Assembly (NCBI GenBank): GCA_000328365.1
Contig: KB297234.1
Span: 68,845 to 132,844 of the forward strand
Origin: Capitella teleta
Taxonomy: Eukaryota; Annelida; Polychaeta; Capitellidae
Length of the DNA stretch: 64,000 nucleotides
Direction: 5' to 3'
The translations under genes were made by a program, and so were the position numbers. Position 1 is the stretch's first letter. The number at the start of each line of letters is the position of its first letter. Below are positions 50,792-61,622 of this stretch, piece after piece. The notes under the pieces were generated by a model. It searched no databases. It was not told where the DNA came from and saw only the letters and a list, made by a program, of their open reading frames with translations.

Positions 50792-52925
50792 ATGGGTTGG
50801 TTGCTGGTTCTCCTGCTTGCTGGAATGACTGCTGCATTCCCAGATTGGCTCGTGGAGGAAGTTAACACGCCATCACAACTAAAATACACGAAACAAGGGA
50901 CGCTGTTGCTAAGCAACGGCCTCATTGGGCGCGAGTTTCTTCTTAGTCCAGACTTCAGCACCGTTGACTTTTATTCCTACGAAAAACAGGCTTCCTTGCT
51001 GCGTGCCTTGAATCCTGAGGCAGTCATCAGCCTCGACGGGATTGTGTACAACATTAGCGGGCTGCTCACCAACATTCCTAGGGCGTACCTCAATCGCACT
51101 GCCCTCTCTCAAGACAAGCAGGCCAATATCAACGCCTTCCATTATGTCAGTCACAGTACTCATTCCCCCCAAGCTCCGTTCAAGTACACCCCAAAACGAG
51201 GCGCCCCAAAAGACACAAAGTGGCCTCCAAAAGGTTTACGGTTAGACGTGCGCTTCAAGGCCCCCTTCCATGCACCTAGTATCCACCAACAGGTGACAGT
51301 CGTGATACACTATGAGATTTATGATGGTTGCCCTCTCATGGCAAAGTGGTTGACTGTCGAAGCCTCGAGTATCGTCCAAAAGAAAGTTATGCTGAAAATT
51401 GAAGCAGTGGAACTTCTGTCGGTCAACTGGCAGTGGGCGGATGCTGGTTACCAGTGGCTATTGGTAGAAACTGACCAGCCACACGGAACAGTTGTCCAGT
51501 GGAGTGATGACCCTTTGCAACCTGATATGCCTGGTTCATTTCAACGCAATGTACAGTCTTCGTACAAACCCTCACCGTCTCTGCCATTGAGCTCCTTCTC
51601 TGAATCATTCAGAGTTCATGAACTTGTGCATGCCTCCAGCGACCCAGAGCGAACTGGTCTGGCACAACGCCAGAAACTTCGCCTCTTAGCGCCTCAGACT
51701 CAGGAGAACCCAATTTTCTTCCACATGACCAATTCTAGCGAAGAGGCAGTCCGCAGCGTGATCGACCAGTTGGCAGAGGTTGGGTTTGAAATGCTCATCT
51801 ACAGCTTCGGTTCAGGCTTCAACATCGAATCAGACGACGAGGAATACCTGAACCAGATGAAGAGCATCATTTCGTATGCCAATGCGAAAGGCATAGAAGT
51901 AGGAGGCTATGACTTGATTGACTGGACCAGAACAGTGCCTAAAGAATGGATGGCTGACGCTGGGTCATCGCCATCGCCTGGCGCCTGTTTTGCTTCTGGT
52001 TGGACAGATTACTTGATGGAGCGGGTCTTGAACTTCATTAACCGCACAGGACTAAGCATGATGGAGACTGATGGACCGTACCCTGGCTATCAATGCCAAT
52101 CTAGCAATCACTCACATCACAAGAACGTTGATGATTCCGTGTATAGACAGTTGATGTTACAGGGAAACTTCTTCAAGACCATGCAAGAGATGGGCATCTA
52201 TGTGAACCAACCGGACACATACTTTTATCAAGGAGGCACCAAGACAGGTTTGTGTGAAATATTATTTGTACTTGGTACATTTATCACATTATTTTGTGAA
52301 TGCACTCGCAGGTATGGGTTACAACGAGAACCAGTATTCTCTTCCAAGATGGCAAGATTTGAGTGTCAGTCGCCAGCAGATGTTTGACAGTATGTTCCAC
52401 TACACCCCAACAGTTGGCTGGATGTTCCTGCCACTCGTCGTGTATCACGGTGGGGGAGATGCTGCCATGTTTGAGCCTTTGTCACAACACTACACCGAGT
52501 TTGAGTGGGGTTTAGCCCAATACTTAGGAGCGGGGGTGGCCGCGTGTTACAGAGGCTACCGTATCTACGACAGCGAAGAGACCAAGGCTCTGGTGAAGAA
52601 ATGGGTTGGATTCTACAAGAAGCATCGCCCTATTATAACAAGTGACATTATACACGTGAGAAGGGCCGACATGCAAGGCATCGATTGTTTCATGCACGTC
52701 AATCCGAAGCTACAAGAGAAAGCTCTTGCAATGGTCTTCAATCCGACGAACGAACCTCAACAAACAAACCTGACCCTCCCTCTTTATTACTCTGGGCTCA
52801 GCACCATTGCGCATGTCTCACACGAGGGTGCTGCCCCTGTTGCCATGACGATTGACAGACGCTTCAACATTGTCGTCAATGTTGCACTAAAACCGCTGCA
52901 AATCACATGGTTTTTGATTGAATAG
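50792..52925 (+). CDS. Secreted alpha-galactosidase-like protein (GH36/clan D type)
   Basis: Two exons (50792-52247 and 52312-52925, 64-base phase 1 intron) encode 689 residues. The start MGWLLVLLLAGMTAAFP is a signal peptide; the longer upstream frame lacks one. Residues about 20-300 look like the beta-sandwich that precedes the barrel in this class. The barrel part includes YSFGSGFN, EVGGYDLIDWTR and METDGPYPGYQC, where the Asp of TDGP is the likely nucleophile. Next come TKTGMGYNENQYSLPR and GWMFLPLVVYHGGG, and a C-terminal part with RRADMQGIDCFMHVNP. From memory, close relatives are mainly uncharacterised bacterial proteins (for example from planctomycetes) and scattered marine invertebrate ones. 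Substrate is unknown. A polyadenylation signal candidate ATTAAA lies near 53052. Confidence 0.88.
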
Positions 52926-53824
52926 TTGATGTTTTTTTATTTGCTTCCACTTTATTTTTATTTTATTTTTTTCTGTGACCAAGATCGCATTATCTGATGT
53001 TGAGCTTTGATTCTGTTACAAGTTATCCAACTTCAAATGAAATGACTCTTATTAAAGATTAAAGAAATCTGCGCATTTTGGCAATACATGTGTTTTGATG
53101 AAAATTGTGGAAAAGAGTCAATAGCCTTATGCATTTATTGTGGGGTTTATAAATGAATAGAAGAGTTTTATTTATATAGCTGTGCCTAAAGTATCTTTAG
53201 GCACTTAAAAATTCCGCCTCGTACCGTTAATCAGCAGACAAAGTACTATTTAATTAGTCGCTCGTATTTGATTGCAATGTATTCAAAGGAATCGGATTGT
53301 TGAAAGAAGGCTTCTCTCGCACGCTTTGAACTGCATGTATCATTTGCACTGCATGTACAATTATTTGAAAAGGTAGATTGTAAGGTTTCCTGACCGTTGG
53401 TAAAGTATCTTGTGTTCTTGAAGGACACGTGCAAGAATTATTATTTTTAAGACTTTTAATCCCCAAATGAAGTCGTGGGCTCAGCTATAGCGATGTCTAA
53501 CGAACGTATTATTTTACTCTCTAATTTAATCGAAGTGCGTTCGCCATTCACACGCTGAGCTCATTTTGCAGACCAAAGTTCGTTGACTTCGATCGATCTC
53601 AGCTTCAATGTAGGGATAAAACGAATCCACAATATATACTGTTCTCTGTTTAAGATGAACATATACCAACGATACATACATTATTCACCAATTATGTATT
53701 TTCAACAAAAAAATTGTGTAATAAATGTACTAAACAAGCACCCGATTCTCATACCTGTACCGTCGTCGGGACCTGTTAGCTAACGGCTCCCGATCTTCCT
53801 ATGCAATATGCATGTATAAAAACA

Positions 53825-53860
53825 GGCCGCGATGGCGCATTGGTAGCGCGCTCGTCTAGC
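53825..53860 (+). repeat. tRNA-like 5' head, SINE fragment
   Basis: GGCCGCGATGGCGCATTGG followed by TAGCGCGCTCG matches a tRNA 5' half with an A-box-like TGGCGCATTGG. No B-box or acceptor stem follows, so it is a SINE head or relic, not a tRNA gene. Confidence 0.5.
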
Positions 53861-53984
53861 TAAAATGATTAGCTATCAGGACCAGAAATGTATTGCTATA
53901 TATAGATATAAATAATATATAAATTAAAAAAAAAAATTAGTCCTGAAGAGGAATTTAAAATATATAGCATAATGCTAACAATAA

Positions 53985-54049
53985 TAACATTCGAACCCAG
54001 AACCTTCTGCACGTTAATCAAGGGCGCTACCACCGCGCCACTGCGGACC
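53985..54049 (-). repeat. tRNA-derived SINE piece with A and B boxes
   Basis: On the minus strand it reads GGTCCGCAGTGGCGCGGTGG then TAGCGCCC, and later GGGTTCGAAT, an almost perfect B-box. The 3' acceptor strand does not pair with the 5' end, so it is not a functional tRNA. It faces the head at 53825 in the opposite orientation, about 125 bases away. Confidence 0.55.
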
Positions 54050-54062
54050 GTTAATCAATAGC

Positions 54063-54107
54063 ATAAGTATATATTCATATATATGCAATATATGAATATA
54101 TACTTAT
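54063..54107. repeat. Perfect 20 bp inverted repeat
   Basis: ATAAGTATATATTCATATAT and its exact reverse complement flank the five bases ATGCA. It is very AT-rich and could extrude as a cruciform. Confidence 0.9.
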
Positions 54108-54169
54108 TAAATAAAGAATGAAAGTTGGTGGTGACAGAAACAATGTTTTTGTGTCACCTACAATAGAAT

Positions 54170-54212
54170 GAGTGAGAGTGAGTGATGGGGTTTTACGGCT
54201 CCACCCAATCCG
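54170..54212 (+). repeat. SINE-like family fragment 3
   Basis: It carries GAGTGATGGGGTTTTACGG then CTCCACCCAATC, the same head as at 1247-1287. The family's middle and tail are missing. Confidence 0.5.
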
Positions 54213-54889
54213 GTAATGAATTAACACAAACGATTTGGTTTCATCGGTCGCGTCAAGTCGGAAATCACTAATATCTTGAGTTGTTGAGGGTTAATAACTT
54301 TTCACAAGACGTTTGAATTGAACAATTCTCACTCAATTTAACAATAAAAACAGATGCAAAACAAAATAATTCAGTATGTTGCCAAATTATGAGCAATAAT
54401 TATGTGGTCGGCTATCATGGAAATAAATTCACCCCATTCTCAACTGACAAAATCAAGTTTACAATAGGTACTAGGGTGAACAGATGAGTAAACGCTATGC
54501 CTAAGGTTCAAGTTGATTAACTGCACTTCATTCCTCCGGGATTGTTAATCATTTGTATGCACTACACTGCATCCTATAACCACTTACTACCAGGGAAATA
54601 ATAGCAAATTATTTAATTATCGCCCAAGCCTAACTTCATTGAAATTAGAGTATGGGGTTTAAAGCATATTCTTTTTTTTTCCAGATCTCAACATGGAATT
54701 ATGTGTGGGACTTTGGCAGACATCCTTGAGTCCATTTAACAAGGTTAGGTTTGTGTTGGTAAACGTTGTGTGTGAAATCTCATTGACATTTTGCATCAGA
54801 AAATTTCAAAACGAGCACCGATGATGGAAGAATGAAATTGTATCAGAAGAGAAGTCCTCTCGTCATGAACCACAAAACAGTCATCTATA

Positions 54890-54940
54890 ATGTATAGGAT
54901 TAATTCATGAACAAATTGTTCATGAATTAATCCTATACAT
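54890..54940. repeat. Perfect 51 bp palindrome
   Basis: The 25-base arms start ATGTATAGGATTAATTCATG and end in AACAA. They are exactly complementary around a single central base. No gene overlaps, and there is no U-run to suggest a terminator. Confidence 0.93.
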
Positions 54941-55018
54941 TTACACGGTAATTTTCAGATGGTTCACCTTTTCCATTACTCATCCCGAATTCTACACCTA
55001 ATAAAAAGGGAATTATTA

Positions 55019-55068
55019 ATGTACGTACTGTATTCAATTAATACACATTAACGAACCAGTACGTACAT
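55019..55068. repeat. Inverted repeat with 12 bp arms
   Basis: ATGTACGTACTG and CAGTACGTACAT enclose 26 bases. The inner TACGTA is itself a palindrome. Confidence 0.85.
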
Positions 55069-55357
55069 GAGCTCGTAGAATACGCGTAGGGGATTATTGC
55101 ATCAACGCAATCGTATTATTGTTGCAACCGTGCGTGAGGCACGCTGTGAATACCTCCGTACTCCGTTTTCTGTGCGTCGAATTTGATTAATAAATCACAG
55201 ATATTTGACTAAGATGGTCTAATACACTTTGTGTGAAGTTATTTTCCATAATACCGTAGCATTGGAAATAAAATTGCGCTTGTTGGCAAACGTAAGCACT
55301 ATTTCCATAATAGTTTCATCATTTGAATCATAAGAAAAAACTAGAGTTTGTCTGTCT

Positions 55358-55394
<37 letters not shown>

Positions 55395-55517
55395 GGGGGG
55401 GGGATTAATATTTTTTTTCTGGAACAACCAACGACACCTGCTGCTCTTTCGCCATTACGTTTTGGAGCGTGGTGGTAGCAGATAAGCAGCCTTGTCGTTC
55501 GTCAAATGATATAAAAA

Positions 55518-57568
55518 ATGGTGGATGTTTCAAGAGTTGAGGGTCATGTCACAAGAGTCCGAGTGGCTGCTCCTCTACTTATCGTGATGCTTTTTCTTTC
55601 TTTTCTCTGGCAGATGGATTTTGAGGTATGTTCATTGAATTACTATGTTGAATATAAAATTAAGCCTATGCTATATTGACGGACTAATTATATCTCATTG
55701 GCATTATAATCTCTCATTGGTTCCTTCTTAATTTTACGCGCTTTTTGCCATTCAGTTTAGAAAAATTTCTTTTAGACCAAAAACAAAATCTAGAAAATCT
55801 GCAAATCTCTTACGTTTTGCATATATGAAAAAGGGACAAATATTGTCAAGAATAAGGGACTCTGAATGGGTGGATCAGTCCAAGGCTTCAAACTTCTAGT
55901 ATCAGTCGAAAGAATATATCGATGCAGAAAAAGGCTATCATCATTGCTGACCTGTTCATTTGAAGGCCAATCTCAGGATTTGACCTAAAATGATTACGAC
56001 AGAATTTCTTCAAGTGCCATCTTGCGCAATGCGCCACCGGCAATCTAAATTGCGATTGTCACCCTGAGATATGGAAGCTGTAGAATTCCCAGCCTCAAAC
56101 ATGTGATGCCTATTACAATATGTAGTATAAAATCCTTGTAAGACATTGTAAATGAAGCAATGCCCATTATGGCCTTATGCACGAGGCTCGAAAGTGTATG
56201 CTTTGAAGTACTTCAGGACATTTTTATTTTGTATTTTCCAGAAATATCAAAAGACTTATACTCCGATATCATTGTCCATGCATGACCATAATTAAGATGT
56301 CATTTATTTTTTTTTTTTTTTTTTTTTTATAGATACATGGACAGAGACTATCATATCATTTTGCTTCCGCTAATGCCCATCCCAACGACTCTGTGTCCAC
56401 CGTGACAAATCAAGAATCACTCCATCAATCACCAGTCGCATCATATGAAACAAACGCTGATGATAATTACCCTATTGAAGGTACTGAATCTGCATTTCAA
56501 GAACCATACCTGATCCTTGTGTGGACTGAGTTTCATAAAGGAATTGATCTATGGTTTGGAGGTGCAATCGGACCAGCCACAACAGAAGTATGTCGTGAAA
56601 GAGGCTACCTTGAACCACACGAGCGGTGCGAATACACAACCGATCGATCCAGAATCAAAGAAGCCGATGCTTTACTGTTTCGGGCTAAAAAAATCAAACG
56701 ATTTGACCTGCCCAAGGAAAGGTCTTCGCATCAGAAATACATGATGTTTGAATATGAAGCACCTCATAAAGTTTGGGCGTCTGTCAACCTCACAGACTAC
56801 AACGGATTCTTCAATTTAACGTCTACGTATGCTTGGGATTCGGATATTCCCTTTAATAAGCACCGGAACTTCGTAGTTAACCAAACATTAAACAGGCTAC
56901 TGGTAGGAACGGACTTCGCTAAAAGGAAACGTAAAGATGTGATGGTGGCCTGGTTTTCCAGTCGGTGCTACACACAGAGCAACCGTGGGGCGTACGTGAA
57001 GGAATTGCAGAAGTATATCCAGGTTGATATTTATGGGAAGTGTGGCAATCTAACTTGTGAAACTAAAAACCACTTCATGGAAGATAAATGTGTCAAAAAA
57101 TTACTTGATCTGGACGGAAGCTACAAGTTTTATCTTGCCTTTGAGAATAGTCTCTGTGAAGACTATGTCACAGAAAAAATATTCAAAGTCATTGAGCCGA
57201 AAGTAGTCCCAATCGTTATGGGAGCCGTGGACTATAGTCGTTTCCTTCCAGTGAATTCCTACATTGATGTACGTGACTTCGAATCGCCAAAAGCACTCGC
57301 TGAATACTTGCGGTACTTGAATACCAATGACCATCGCTACAATGAATACCTCCAGCTTAAAAGTTCTCTGATTGATTCCGGGGAACGGAATGTGCCGAGG
57401 CAGTGCACGTTTTGCAGGGGTCTCCTGAAGCAAAGGGGTAGAACCAACGTTGTCCACTCCCTGGACAGGTTTTGGGGGGTACACAGGTGCCTGGAACCGG
57501 AAGCCTTCTTTAAATATGGAATTCGGAGACCAGATCAATTTGGAATCGATTTAAACGAAGTTCATTGA
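55518..57568 (+). CDS. Alpha-1,3-fucosyltransferase (GT10)
   Basis: Two exons (55518-55625 and 56333-57568) joined in phase 0 encode 447 residues. The family adds fucose from GDP-fucose to GlcNAc in N- or O-glycans in the Golgi. Exon 1 starts with ATG, encodes a short basic tail and then the membrane anchor VAAPLLIVMLFLSFLW. Exon 2 begins after a very long T-tract and TATAG. The catalytic signature is YKFYLAFENSLCEDYVTEKI, followed by VPIVMGAVDYSRFLP, as in GT10 enzymes; the acidic residues and TEK are intact. Conserved cysteines near the end (CTFCRGLL) fit the C-terminal disulfides. The intron is 707 bases, far longer than others here. The nominal start of the exon 2 frame is a GTG, so the exon 1 start is preferred. 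Acceptor specificity is not predictable. Confidence 0.92.
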
Positions 57569-58305
57569 ACAAATATACATGTAATAATAATAGTTATAAT
57601 AAGAGAGTCATGGGTGCACAGTGCCATTTCATGTGCAAGAAAACCATGGCAAGAGCCCGTCCTCTTCCTGGTCGAAAAACACACAATACTGGAACACCCT
57701 GAGATGTAATATTTGTATACATAGAATGCTAAGATGTGAATTGAAATTATAAGCAATGTAACATTGACGATACATAAAAGTCTAACTGCACTAACTGCTT
57801 ATATCTTTACCTCCTTCAGCCATTTTCAGACATTCGAGGGTTTATAAAAGGCATACGCTTTATGATCGTCATAAGTCCTTATAAGTTCGCATATGTATAC
57901 ATACACATGTACAGGTAAAAGTTAATGCACACAACGAGTAACAGGGATTTCTCAATGCGGCAATGAATCAATGAAAGGCTGATTATTGACGACACTCTGA
58001 TACCAAAAGTATTATATTAGTGCCCGGCGTAAATTGTCACATTTTTCCCTGAAATTGCCTGAAATAATTACAATTTATAATTCAAGTAGTCTCTTTTTGA
58101 ACCCTGTGTTTTAATGTCATTTCGTTTTGCACAAACCTCGTGTCACTCTCACCTTCAAGAAAGAACTTGGCTGAAAACAGGAAATGTTTGAAGAGAGAAA
58201 AAAGGGGGAAAAGAGATAAAAAGTGGCAAAATATTGAAAAAGGATCAAATTGATACCTTCAATGTATACATCACTTGTAGTTGCATGGCGATTAGTTTTA
58301 ATCGC

Positions 58306-58341
<36 letters not shown>

Positions 58342-59368
58342 AAAAAAACAAAAACAATAATAATAAAATAAAGAGGGGAGTGAAGTTTTCAGTCGATCTT
58401 CTTCCATAGACTTTCGGCGAGCATTCTTTATAAAAGACGGCAGAATCAACATTTGTAGACTTAACCGGGAGGAGTAAAGTTGTAAGGTAGTGAGTATATT
58501 TGGATACAACAATTGTCATGACAACCCTTGAACAGTTTTTCGTTTCTCCAATTGTTAACTGAATTGCATTCGTTGGAGAACTGGAGACTCGACATTCACC
58601 TGGGAGAGCTTCCGTCACTCACCCTGGCTCCTGTGCCAAATCAATGGCATGTTTGGGAACCTTAAACTCGTATATATATGTATAGTGATTAACTTGATAG
58701 TTGGGTGGTTGAGTGCATTAAGCTCTGTTTGCAAAATTTTCCTATGCAAAGAAATGCGCAGACGCAGGGAAGGAATTTTTAATCTGTTCGATTTTGATGA
58801 ACCAAACAAAAGACGCTATCAATTTCCCTTGTCACATTAGGTTAAATAAGACCACAAGCAACAGCTGAGCATTGGTACACACATTATATCAAGTATTATA
58901 TCGATGCAAATATTGATGTATGCTGTCTGGAAATCTCTCGAATAACTCAACTGCTTTCAAGGTATTTATTTTCCGGTTTTCAAAAGTTTTTGACTCTGGA
59001 AATATCGCAAAACAGAGCGCAGGTTCAAGACTTCCAACCCATGCACACTTGCATAGTCTGTTGTTGCAATAATTGATATACCTGTAAATGTACGTACCAG
59101 TAAATAATTATACTGGCGTTTAATATTTTTTAGAAGACAGGAAGTGCGCTAACCGGCCTATAGTTTTGGAAATGAGATTGGCCACACCTTTTATATATAG
59201 ACTGGGAGTTACAATGGCCAAATTGAACTCAAATGGCACAACGAAAGATGTGAAACACATGTTTATGACATGCATCAGCTCCATTGGACATCGTAAACTC
59301 GATTTCTGTAGCACACTATACATCATAATACAGATTCTTTCTCAAGTTAAATGGGAACTGCTCTTTTA

Positions 59369-59473
59369 GCCGAATGCTCACAAGTCCGAATTCACATTGG
59401 TTGTGGACTTACGGTGTTGGTTATGGTTAGGGACTTATATTTATAGGGACTTCTGACTTGTGAACATTTCGGC
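59369..59473. mobile_element. Small MITE-like element, about 105 bp
   Basis: The ends are GCCGAATGCTCACAAGTC and, on the other strand, GCCGAAATGTTCACAAGTC, an inverted repeat of about 19 bases with one gap and one or two changes. The inside is AT-rich and non-coding. No clear target duplication is visible. Confidence 0.6.
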
Positions 59474-61019
59474 CCATCGACTCCACCCCAGTTAAATAGA
59501 GGAAGAGGATGAGACGCATTTAAAATTGGGATTTGATGTGACTTGATGTGTTACAAAATTATTATGCTCTAAGAGCAATTAACCAGGCATGTAGAATTAT
59601 ATTGAATACATGTATATAATTGTAATTGGGTTGCATGCATGGCCGCGTGATAAGTGCAGACATGTATACGCGGTCAGGCAACGGCTTCCTGATGTTGCTG
59701 AGCTCGCTGCTCGCCGTCCATTGCACCTTCCACTCCCCCTGAGACGCCTCAGATGGGCCGTCATGCAGCACGAAAGATGTGGAGCAGTGTCGATCATTTT
59801 CTCTGATAAAAAGTCGATTTTACTGCTCGTTTTCCGGCGAGTGGAACGCGGCTGCACATATTGAGGAATAAAACACGGAATAGTTTAAGTTGTCATGCTA
59901 CAATGCATGGAAATCGCCAAGTTATATCACGCATCCTGAGGGATAAATGGGAAGCTATCCCCTATAATGAGGGCCGGATGCTCATCTAAATCGTTGATAA
60001 CTAACGAGTGCTAGACACGACTTTGGACACCTTGGTATTATAGTAAGTAGTATGTAATATAATTGAAATAATTCAGAATCATATAATTATATTTTGAGCC
60101 CAGAACGTCGTATTCATGTACATATTATACAATGTACATACTTTATGGAGAAGTTTGGCCGTCCCTCTCGGCACATATATGCGATTTCCTCACTTTCCAT
60201 ACATTTAAAGCATTCAACATTATTTTTAATGATCTTGAGCGGCCAATGCAAGGCAAGAACGCGACTCCTGCGCTAATCCTTGCATAACTCCTTGTTTAAC
60301 TCCTGATTACCTCCTCGGAGCATATAAGCCGTCAGGCTTCAGGATTCAGAGTTTAAATAAGCCCTTAAAAAAAAAAAAAAAAAAAAAAAACTTAAATCGG
60401 CAATGCCATTATTTGTTTATTTTGTGAGTTGCAAACAATACATACTTTTAGGCCCATATTTTAAAATAATTAAAACTGTTTCATTGTTCGGAATACACCG
60501 TTGTCGCAACGCCTATATTCTATATGTGCCCACAATACCACAAGGGTTAGGTCGTTAATGAGATATCCAAAGATAGCATAGAATAGTGGACCGGAGGATG
60601 ACTGCATTACTTGGTTGACCCAACGCTGATTTGGGAATGACTTGAGTCATCGCAAACATAGTGATAACAAGTGCAATACTGTTATCTGCCTCTCATATGA
60701 GTGGTTTGGGCAGTTGAATCGGGACGTGGAGACTTATCTTCGCATAACCGTAACTGTAATGTAATGACTACTAATGAGATCGAAATTAATTAATTAATTA
60801 ATTAATAAAATTGATTCAGGTGGAGGATAACAGGCAAACCATGATAACTAATTACTGTAACTCTAATATGGAGGCAAAACTGATGTTTTTGAGCGATTTG
60901 GTTTTCTCATTTTCTTTCTGATGGATTAAGAGAAGAAAAAAAATCATTCATTAATGATCATGAGTCTATCTACCACATAATTTTGCAACCTGTTCATAGG
61001 TTTGCTTAAATTGATCAAA

Positions 61020-61216
61020 TACTGTAAAACAGCAAAATTTCACGGCCTAATTTATCGCGGTACCGCCTATGGGAAGAAAAGTTCTTGGTCGCACGTATGT
61101 ATGTTATCTGTTGTCATGGGCTGATGAAAATTTACAGGAAATTTTCACAGGAAATTTTCACGACTGAACAGTCAGAGCAAACATTTCCTGTCTGCGTAAT
61201 TTTACTGTTTCACAGA
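61020..61216. mobile_element. MITE-like element, about 195 bp
   Basis: The left end ACTGTAAAACAGCAAAATT and the reverse-complemented right end TCTGTGAAACAGTAAAATT match at most positions. The inside repeats AGGAAATTTTCAC twice. ACTGTAAAA..AAATTT ends are, from memory, frequent in invertebrate MITEs. Confidence 0.5.
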
Positions 61217-61622
61217 ACCATTTTCCTATTTCAACTGTTATCGGTTATTTCTCCATAATTATTTTTTAAATAAACAAGGACAAAGAAAGAATGAAGCAAT
61301 GAATGAATGAGAGACAGAATGAATGAATATATCGGTGGTTTTTTCAAGAAATCCTGACAATTGACCCACCAAAATAAGTGTAACAAAAATAAAGTTCACG
61401 CAAAATTAAAAGTTCAAGACAAAGGAAACATAAGATTGCTCATTAGTTGTTTGGTCCAATCGGGATAAATTAGAAGAATATCATAAAAATTAAAATTGCA
61501 GTAACATATATGAATATAAATGTAGAAACCAAAATTGCATCACAATAAGATTTTAACGGAATGATTTTGATTGGTCAGGGAAACTTAGCAAACAATTTGT
61601 GAATTCAAAACAATTCACAAAT

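Larger units (their letters stand above)
52926..55517. other. Spacer rich in palindromes and tRNA-like pieces
   Basis: No coding exon is supported. Within 1.3 kb there are two facing tRNA-like heads and three strong inverted repeats, listed separately. A long poly-T run followed by poly-G lies at about 55361-55402. Confidence 0.6.
57569..61622. other. Spacer between convergent genes
   Basis: No gene is supported. It holds poly-A runs at about 58311-58340 and 60367-60390, an (ATTA)n block near 60788-60806 and two small inverted-repeat elements (59369-59473 and 61020-61216). A GC-richer island at about 59635-59860 is open on both strands but has no recognised domain. Confidence 0.5.

Noticed and set aside
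53985-54049. A tRNA gene on the minus strand.
   Set aside because: The A and B boxes are present but the acceptor stem does not pair and the 3' half breaks off, so it is tRNA-derived repeat sequence.
56393-56395. GTG at 56393 as start of the fucosyltransferase.
   Set aside because: The frame continues upstream to an AG acceptor. The exon at 55518 supplies an ATG and the membrane anchor expected for GT10.
58298-58618. Phe-rich minus-strand frames.
   Set aside because: They cross a poly-A/poly-T run and have no other features.
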